From positions 34,629,562-34,693,561 of the forward strand of contig CM069599.1 in the NCBI GenBank assembly GCA_035771175.1: DNA of 64,000 nt, written 5' to 3'. The notes under the pieces are model-generated. The model was given only the letters and a program-made list of their open reading frames with translations. It searched no databases and was not told where the DNA came from. How positions within the stretch are numbered: position 1 is the stretch's first letter; each line of letters begins with the position of its first letter. The translations under genes were made by a program, and so were the position numbers. This DNA is from Paratinospora sagittata (Eukaryota; Streptophyta; Magnoliopsida; Ranunculales; Menispermaceae). Positions 58,114-64,000 of this stretch are shown piece after piece.

Positions 58114-58940
58114 CATTGGTTGATGCATGTTTGTCTATTAATTTCCAACTGCATTTGAAACAATATTCAATGGATACCAAACAAAATGATTTCCAAATTT
58201 CCAATATCCCACAGTTGAATTATGTGGTTGGATTCTATCCAAACTTATTGGGAGATACATCCAACCTAAAAATGATCCAACGATGGTTAATTTGGGTCCC
58301 TTGTCAATCCAATTCAATCCAATCATTTAGATATTGTTAGATACTGAATAAAAATACTCAATACATAATACTCTAAATGACAACTAAATACTAGATCACC
58401 AACATAATCCATAACTTTTGAAATTGCAAACTTTGACACTTGCGTGTGTGTCTGTGAGAGAGTCAATTCACCTTTAGAAAGATGTCATGCAAAGCCTAAC
58501 AAAGTTGAAGAGATCAAACATAAATCAAATAGTGTGGTTGCTCGAGTCGGATGGTTATGACACTTGAATACAGATGATGTTGGCAGTGTTAGACCTACAA
58601 CTTCATTTATCCAGGTTAATCTAGAAGTTCATGAATTTAAAAAGTTAGCGGAATGACAAATTACTTGTTAGGATGTAACTAACTCCATGTCATTCGGCTG
58701 TTATTAGACTACTTTCCCATGTTTTTTTTTTTTCCTCCTTCAGATAGATCCACATCAAGTGCACGAGCAAAAAGTGAGTGCAGCAGGAAATTAACTACAT
58801 TAACAAAAACAAAACGATGAGCTCTAGTCCCTAGATTTCTAATAAGATTTGAGACAAGCCTCTCCACCAATTTTCTTCTTCAATGGCTAAAAATCTCCAC
58901 AAGCAAACATCTAAAAACATTATAGGCCAAAAAAAACATC
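58114..58940. other. Intergenic, no gene
   Basis: No supported gene or bordered repeat. Confidence 0.3.
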
Positions 58941-58943
58941 AAA

Positions 58944-59268
58944 TGATATCAATGTAGGGAGTATTTATCCCACATCAGTTCTGTCCAAGTCTTCTTTGGG
59001 CCTTATATGCGTGTGGTCTCTACATCTCATCAGCTTAAGCTTTTGGAAGTGTATGCTTCCCACATCATATAGTATCAGAGCTAGCTATCTTGTCTAGCAC
59101 CTGTCAACAAGTCTACCCTGCAAGGCGACAAGCCTTCATGTGGGAGTGTCTAATGTACAAAGTATTTATCCCAAATTAGTTGTGTCCAAAACTTCCTTAG
59201 GCATTATATGTGAGTGGCCTCTACCTCTCATCAACTTAAGCTTTTGGGAGTGTATGCTTCCCACATCA
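58944..59268 (+). mobile_element. TRIM-type miniature LTR retrotransposon
   Basis: Two direct repeats of about 122-124 bp (58944-59067 and 59147-59268) share AATGTA, GTATTTATCCCA, TTATATG, TCTACMTCTCATCA, CTTAAGCTTTTGG and GTGTATGCTTCCCACATCA. The left copy is followed at once by TAGTATCAGAGCTAG, a primer-binding site of tRNA-Met type (59070-59084). The right copy is preceded by CATGTGGGAGTG, a short polypurine tract. The 79-bp interior codes nothing. This is the layout of a TRIM element, total about 325 bp. Confidence 0.8.
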
Positions 59269-59469
59269 GATGTCTACCTTAATAGATACACAACATCATT
59301 CAGCTTGTGCAAAGAAAACTTCCTTAATTCTTGCTATGACCAAAGATGTAACAAGGCTCATTTCCTAAAACGGTAAGAGCCAACACCATCAAAAGTTTGA
59401 CAATAATTTGTTGCAGCCAAATTATTGTATGTTAGCCCTTCCTCTCATCCTTGATAACATAACAGATGG

Positions 59470-59800
59470 GGAACTTCAATTTATACCCCTTCTTTGCCTA
59501 ATTAACACCTTGAGACAGCCCTTCCCTTCCTTGGAATCTAAAACAGGGGCACCTTCAAATGGCCTCATTTTGATAATAGGAATCGACCTAACTTTAAGTA
59601 TATGTCTATCTGGTTCTACGCCTTGGGATTCAACATAAAACAATCCTCGAGGTGATGTAATATTAGCAGAGAACTTTGCCAAAATTGGAAAAGCCTTATG
59701 ACTGTCTCCACCATAAGCTTAGTAACATTTAGCCTAGAAACAAACTCAATAGGATCAAATCCTGGGAAATGAAGATATCACAGTTATCACCCAGAAAGGA
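59470..59800 (-). pseudogene. Frameshifted coding relic, unidentified protein
   Basis: On the minus strand a frame at 59682-59476 reads AKFSANITSPRGLFYVESQG, DRHILKVRSIP, KMRPFEGAPVLDSKEGKG and CLKVLIR. A shifted frame just upstream reads PGFDPIEFVSRLNVTKLMV. The composition is that of a globular protein and unlike its flanks. Continuation is lost on both sides. I do not recognise the family. It may be a decayed gene or a domain from an old mobile element. Confidence 0.4.
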
Positions 59801-60387
59801 GGATGAAAATGCCAGGTTAGGAAGCATTTTCCTCTCCTGGATTTCTAGTCAATTCTCATAAAAGTAGATCACATCCAAAATGACATCCACAACATGCAAT
59901 TTATAAATCAGCCATCTAGCCTGCCTAAATCTGCATGTTGAAGGCTGCTTAATATATGAGTAAGTTGTGGGCATGCCCTTCCTTGCTCATACATTAAATG
60001 GGTGGATATTGGCATTGGCATACAAGTAGTTGTCCAACTCCAGACAAACCCACCTAAATCTTCACAAATTAAACAGTGCAAAGGTTTATGTAACGTATTT
60101 TAGCACGTTAAATACATTTATGTACATAAGAATAAATAAAAAATCAATCTATAATATATATAAAGGGAACATGTTTGGTGTTAGTTTCGTATTTTTAAAA
60201 TTTTTGAAATACCCTTTGTATGTTTTTTATAAGCCTAAAAATTGTTTTTAAGCCCCAAAAATTTTCTCATTTAAACCTTAGGCTCTCAAACCCCTCAATA
60301 GTCTTTTTTTTTCTAGTCTAATTTAATGGTTCATCAATCATCATCATTAGGGCCATTGATTTCACAGAAGCATATTCTAGACTTCAT

Positions 60388-60441
<54 letters not shown>

Positions 60442-61740
60442 TGATTTGAAAATTGAAATTGAATTTTAAAAACTAGGACTCTTTTTAAACAAAATGGCCC
60501 AACATAATCACAATATAGTCATCCAATCCTTAAAAGTAACTTTCACAACCACTCTAATAAAAACCAATAAAAATCCAAACACTCAAGATTATCCTTCCAG
60601 CATTACTTTCGTATGCATCAAGAAACTAAAAACCTGACCTGCCTCCACTTCCATGAAAATAGGAATATGAAATTTTTTAATAGTTGCATCATTACTCCAA
60701 TTAGGAAGTAGATGATCCTCTACAATTCACATCAAAAGGATTATCTTGTGTGTATAGTGAATTATGTTGTGCAATTCAAATGATGTAAACCAAGATGTTA
60801 TTTATTGGAATAACTCGGACCCATCTAATCACATCATGGTTTACACATTTCATCAAGCAACACATTCCACTTGACAAATAGGCATATAATACATGTCGTG
60901 AAGAATCTAAGCCCTAATACTTGGAGTAAATGATAATTGTTCAAAGTGTCCTTATTTTTGTTTTACTCAAGATAGCCTTACTTTTGGATTGTGGAAATAA
61001 AAATCCTTGCGATTCTATCAAATTGTTTAACAACTAAATTGAGGATTAAATGTACACATAATAAATCCCAAAAAAGACTATTGTTACATAAAAATCAACA
61101 TGTTGCACATATCTCAAATTGAGTTTTTAAAATGAGAAATTATAAACGAATTAATGTTAACTTTGTTTTTTATCAAATGTGCTTAAAAAAATCAAATATC
61201 TAAGATTGGAGCTCAATTTCATGTAAAATAGATAGAAACTAAAGACTTAATAGCAAAAAAAAAAAAAGATGAAAAGAAAAGTTAAATACTTCACTATGGA
61301 CTAAAATAAGAAATTATTAAATATAAACTATAATCAACTCATGAATTGCTTGTACAGGTACAAAGTTTTAGTTCAATTTTACATTTTTATACATCATCGT
61401 CATAAACAAATACCATAATATCGTTTTACGAGCAACAAATGCCAAGCATTATTGACATAACAAATCTTACTCTAAACATTCTTAACTTTCTATAAAACAT
61501 TTTAGTAAAAATTCTTGAAACTTCTCTCAAATGAAACTTTTTAAGTCATTCCAAGATTATTTTTAAATTTTTTGAGAAGAGACAAAATATTATATTGATA
61601 CTTCAAAAGTATACAGATGAAAAGAGCATAAGAAATGCTCATGAAATGAGTGAAGCAACACACCAACAAAATTATTTTTAAATTTCAAATCACTAACTTT
61701 TTGGGAAAAGTTGAGTTTCAAGTTTTGTCTCTCTTTTTTT
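59801..61740. other. Intergenic, with (GA)n microsatellite
   Basis: A (GA)n run of about 24 units lies at 60391-60438. A-rich homopolymers occur near 61257. ATAAAGGGAACATGTTTGGTGTTAG (about 60158) recurs in inverted form as AACACCAAATAAGTTCCCTTTAT (about 62239), so the intervening 2 kb may be bounded by short inverted ends. No gene. Confidence 0.4.
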
Positions 61741-61925
61741 TTTTTTTTTAAGAGGAACAAACTTGAGAGGTATCTAGGTACATGGTGGATAAGTTGATGA
61801 CGACCTCCGCTCCCTCAACAGGAACCGACTAATATCCTCACCAACTTGGGAGGGACAACGATGGTAGGTCTCAAACCCGTGACACCCCAACCAACTCCGT
61901 CAGTTTGCGCTCTCCTCCAACCATC
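61738..61925 (-). mobile_element. SINE-like element with poly-T (minus) tail (candidate)
   Basis: A T12 run at 61738-61749 is followed by AAGAGGAACAAACTTGAGAGG, then ACCGACTAATATCC and TAGGTCTCAAACCCGTGAC, which reads as a B-box-like GGGTTTGAGACC on the minus strand. It shares the ACCGACTAAT block with the 57943-58113 family but differs elsewhere. Head not resolved. Confidence 0.4.
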
Positions 61926-62719
61926 GTTCCAACGCCATGTTGGCATTTCAAGTTACAAATCTCAAAAGTCTAAATCCATATTTTGTAGAAATGGGAAACC
62001 TATACAGAACAATCTATTATCAAGGAAATCTAAATCCAACTCTACCTCCCAAAGTCTCACTTTTGCTACTTCACAAAATATATTCACGAATGAACCATTA
62101 AATTGGACGAAAATGGGAAAACCCTATAAAACTAGTAGGAGCAAATTAGTAAAATTGAAACAATGGTGTTTTTAGGGCTTTGAAACAATACTTGGCCTTT
62201 AAAGCATAAAAAGGGTATTCTAGTATTAAAAACTATAGCTAACACCAAATAAGTTCCCTTTATATATAATATAGATAAATTTCTCATTCAATTCTTAATA
62301 ACATGTCAAAAGCTAAATGTCATTAAAGATGTTCATAATTTCTAATCCATGTTAACAAATATTAATTAGTAAACTCCTATTTAAGTTTCCACTATTAAGA
62401 TTCTTTCTTTAAATAATTGTCGGCCTACACAAACTAACCACTTTCATAAAGATGAAAGAGTGAGCTTGGGCATGCTTTCACTGACCAATTAATTAAGATA
62501 GCAAACATGGGAATGAACGTGGTAAGTAGTTGAATCCAATAGGAATGAGCATTCCTCACCAAGCTTGTGTATTTGCACATATAAACCCAATATGAACTTG
62601 AACACATAAAGTTGACCTTCAAATTGATGACATCATGAAATTATATGAGCTTCTTGATCTTGCTACTATGTTTTGCACACCTAGGGGAAAATGGGTTGGT
62701 CAACTACCATACTAGGTTT

Positions 62720-63010
62720 CATCTAGACAAAATTTCAGTGTTTCAGTGTTCCAATCATCTAATAATTGATCTGCTACCGAGGCGTGCACTTCTACCAATC
62801 ATCGCAGTGTATTCTAATATCAAGCTCAGCTCATATATTCTACAAAACAATTCAACACAATTTTGATGGTCCATAATCTTTTAAACATAATCTCTTAAAC
62901 ATCACAGTGTATTCTAATAATTGATTTGCTACCGAGGCGTGCACCTCAAAACACATCTAGAAATTGCTCCATAATCTCTTAAACATTCAGCACAATTTTG
63001 ACAATCCCCC
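62720..63010. repeat. Imperfect direct repeat, unit about 170 bp
   Basis: CAGTGTTCCAATCATCTAATAATTGATCTGCTACCGAGGCGTGCAC near 62745 recurs as CAGTGTATTCTAATAATTGATTTGCTACCGAGGCGTGCAC near 62905. TCTTAAACAT and CAATTTTGA repeat in the same order. Non-coding. Confidence 0.55.
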
Positions 63011-63168
63011 ATGCTCTTTTATATGCAAGTGAGAGAAACAAGTACACTCAAACTATAATTCCTAATTTCCTTCAAAATTAAATACCATAGCAGTATTTAA
63101 ATGGAGAAGTAAACTTAAACCCCCTAAATAGTTAACTTATGGAATTACAACAAACATGAGACACAGTA

Positions 63169-63728
63169 TGTATTGGGTTATTCACCCTCACATAACCCAT
63201 AACAAATAAAAATAACAATAAGTGGGGGTGGCTTGCTTGACAAGCCAGCAAGCATTAAATGGTTTGCTTGTCAAGCAAGACATGTCATGTAAGCCAAGAG
63301 AGAAATGAGTGTTTTTCATCAAACTAAGCAAGTTCGGATTTTGCCAAAATGAAGATAACATAAGTGAGGAACCAACGATCAAAGTCAATACCGGTAGAAA
63401 CGTAGCTTGGAAAGCCGTCTTCAACATACTAGATTCACATGAAGATTGGAAAAGGAATCACCATTTGATTCTTAAAACAAAGAATCTCCAAAACCCCTTT
63501 TTTTTCTTCTTCTCTCCTTTCTTCTCTTTCTTCTTCTCTCTCACTCTCGTTCTCCTCTCCTCTTCTTTCTTAAAGAATGAAAAACACTCTCATTTCTCTA
63601 TTGGCTTACATGACATGGCTTGCTTGACAAGCAAACCATTTAATGCTTACTTGACTTGTCAAGCAAACCACCCCTGCTTATTATTATTTTTATTTGTTAT
63701 AGGTTATATGAGGATGAATTACCTAACA
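63169..63728 (-). mobile_element. 3' LTR of a Copia element (560 bp) containing a large internal inverted repeat
   Basis: Read on the minus strand, a polypurine tract GAGAGTGAAGGGGGGGGGGA (about 63732-63753) is followed by TGTTAGGTAATTCATCC, a canonical LTR start at 63728. The matching end ...CCCAATACA is at 63169. The two outer 155-bp parts of this LTR (about 63169-63321 and 63577-63728) are imperfect reverse complements of one another: CCCTCACATAACC, ATAACAAATAAAAATAA, GGTGGYTTGCTTGACAAG, AAGCATTAAATGGTTTGC and GACATGTCATGTAAGCC in one arm, and their complements in the other. It could instead be a foldback transposon inserted exactly at this place. Confidence 0.6.
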
Positions 63729-63734
63729 AATCTC

Positions 63735-64000
63735 CCCCCCCCCTTCACTCTCACATGAACGAGGGTCCCTCATACCTACAAACTTCCTGCAAGCTTCTCC
63801 TTAGACAGTGCCTTAATCATCATATCTAAGCCATTATCATTTGTATGGACTTCCTCAATCTACAGCAACTTCATCTCTAACACATCTCAAATCCAATGAT
63901 ATCTAACATCAATATACTTGGAACGAAAATGAAAAGTGAAGTTCTTACAGGAACTAGATCAAATACAAGAGAAGCTAATTCTCCATTGTGACAGTCAAAG
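63735..64000 (-). mobile_element. Copia RNase H end, degenerate, running off the window
   Basis: On the minus strand, about 63915-63786 encodes KYIDVRYHWI, a stop, DVLEMKLL, a stop, then IEEVHTNDNGLDMMIKALSKEK. This is the C-terminal RNase H region of Ty1/Copia polyproteins, typically RTKHIDVRYHFIR followed by a DNPADMLTKPL-type motif. In-frame stops show it is dead. The rest of the element lies beyond base 64000. Confidence 0.75.

Noticed and set aside
63309..63758. A 149-codon plus-strand frame
   Set aside because: It lies within the LTR/foldback unit and includes poly-Phe from a pyrimidine tract; no coding support.

Overview
The window is nuclear DNA from a eudicot plant. It is AT-rich, its genes carry short exons with canonical GT-AG introns, the proteins belong to plant-only families (chloroplast-targeted RuBisCO small subunit, AINTEGUMENTA-like and VIN3-like regulators, inositol transporters), and the space between genes is full of degraded plant transposons. 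The species cannot be fixed from sequence alone. The T-type RuBisCO small subunit and the absence of Brassicaceae-style compaction argue against a crucifer.

Layout. 0.6-1.95 kb (-): a two-exon gene for a short PLASTID MOVEMENT IMPAIRED1-like protein that lacks the C2-type N-terminus. 2.4-5.5 kb and 12.0-15.8 kb (both -): two tandem INT2-type inositol transporter genes with the same six coding exons and an intron in the 5' leader. A long imperfect inverted repeat covers the putative core promoter of the second copy. 16-18.7 kb: a broken Copia retrotransposon. 19.6-21.0 kb: a Mutator-like element with palindrome-rich terminal repeats. 21.7-24.4 kb: a hAT-like element interrupted by a 1.9-kb solo LTR. 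25.5-26.1 kb (+): a single-exon DUF688-type gene. 27.7-31 kb: regulatory-looking islands and isolated exon-like relics. 31.7-32.9 kb: a second Mutator-like element that has captured part of an Elongator subunit 2 (ELP2) gene, i.e. a Pack-MULE. 33.6-36.2 kb (+): an AIL5/PLETHORA5-like AP2 transcription factor gene with a 9-nt microexon. 36.3-50 kb: gene-poor, with SINEs, a deleted LTR copy, degenerate tandem repeats and microsatellites. 50.0-54.7 kb (+): a VIN3-like PHD/FNIII gene. 55.5-56.2 kb (-): a T-type RbcS gene, convergent with the VIN3-like gene. 56.3-64 kb: SINEs, a TRIM-type mini-retrotransposon, a coding relic, and the 3' end of a Copia element that runs off the right edge.

The genes do not form one pathway. 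The AIL5-like and VIN3-like genes are neighbours among the window's protein-coding genes, as AIL5 (At5g57390) and VIN3 (At5g57380) are in Arabidopsis, so this is probably old conserved microsynteny stretched by repeats. The strongest unusual items are the two related palindromic-TIR MULEs (one with an ELP2 fragment), the inverted duplication over the INT2 promoter, the truncated PMI1-like gene and the T-type RbcS. Exon coordinates were derived by hand from splice consensus, reading frame and remembered family sequence. No alignment or database search was run.
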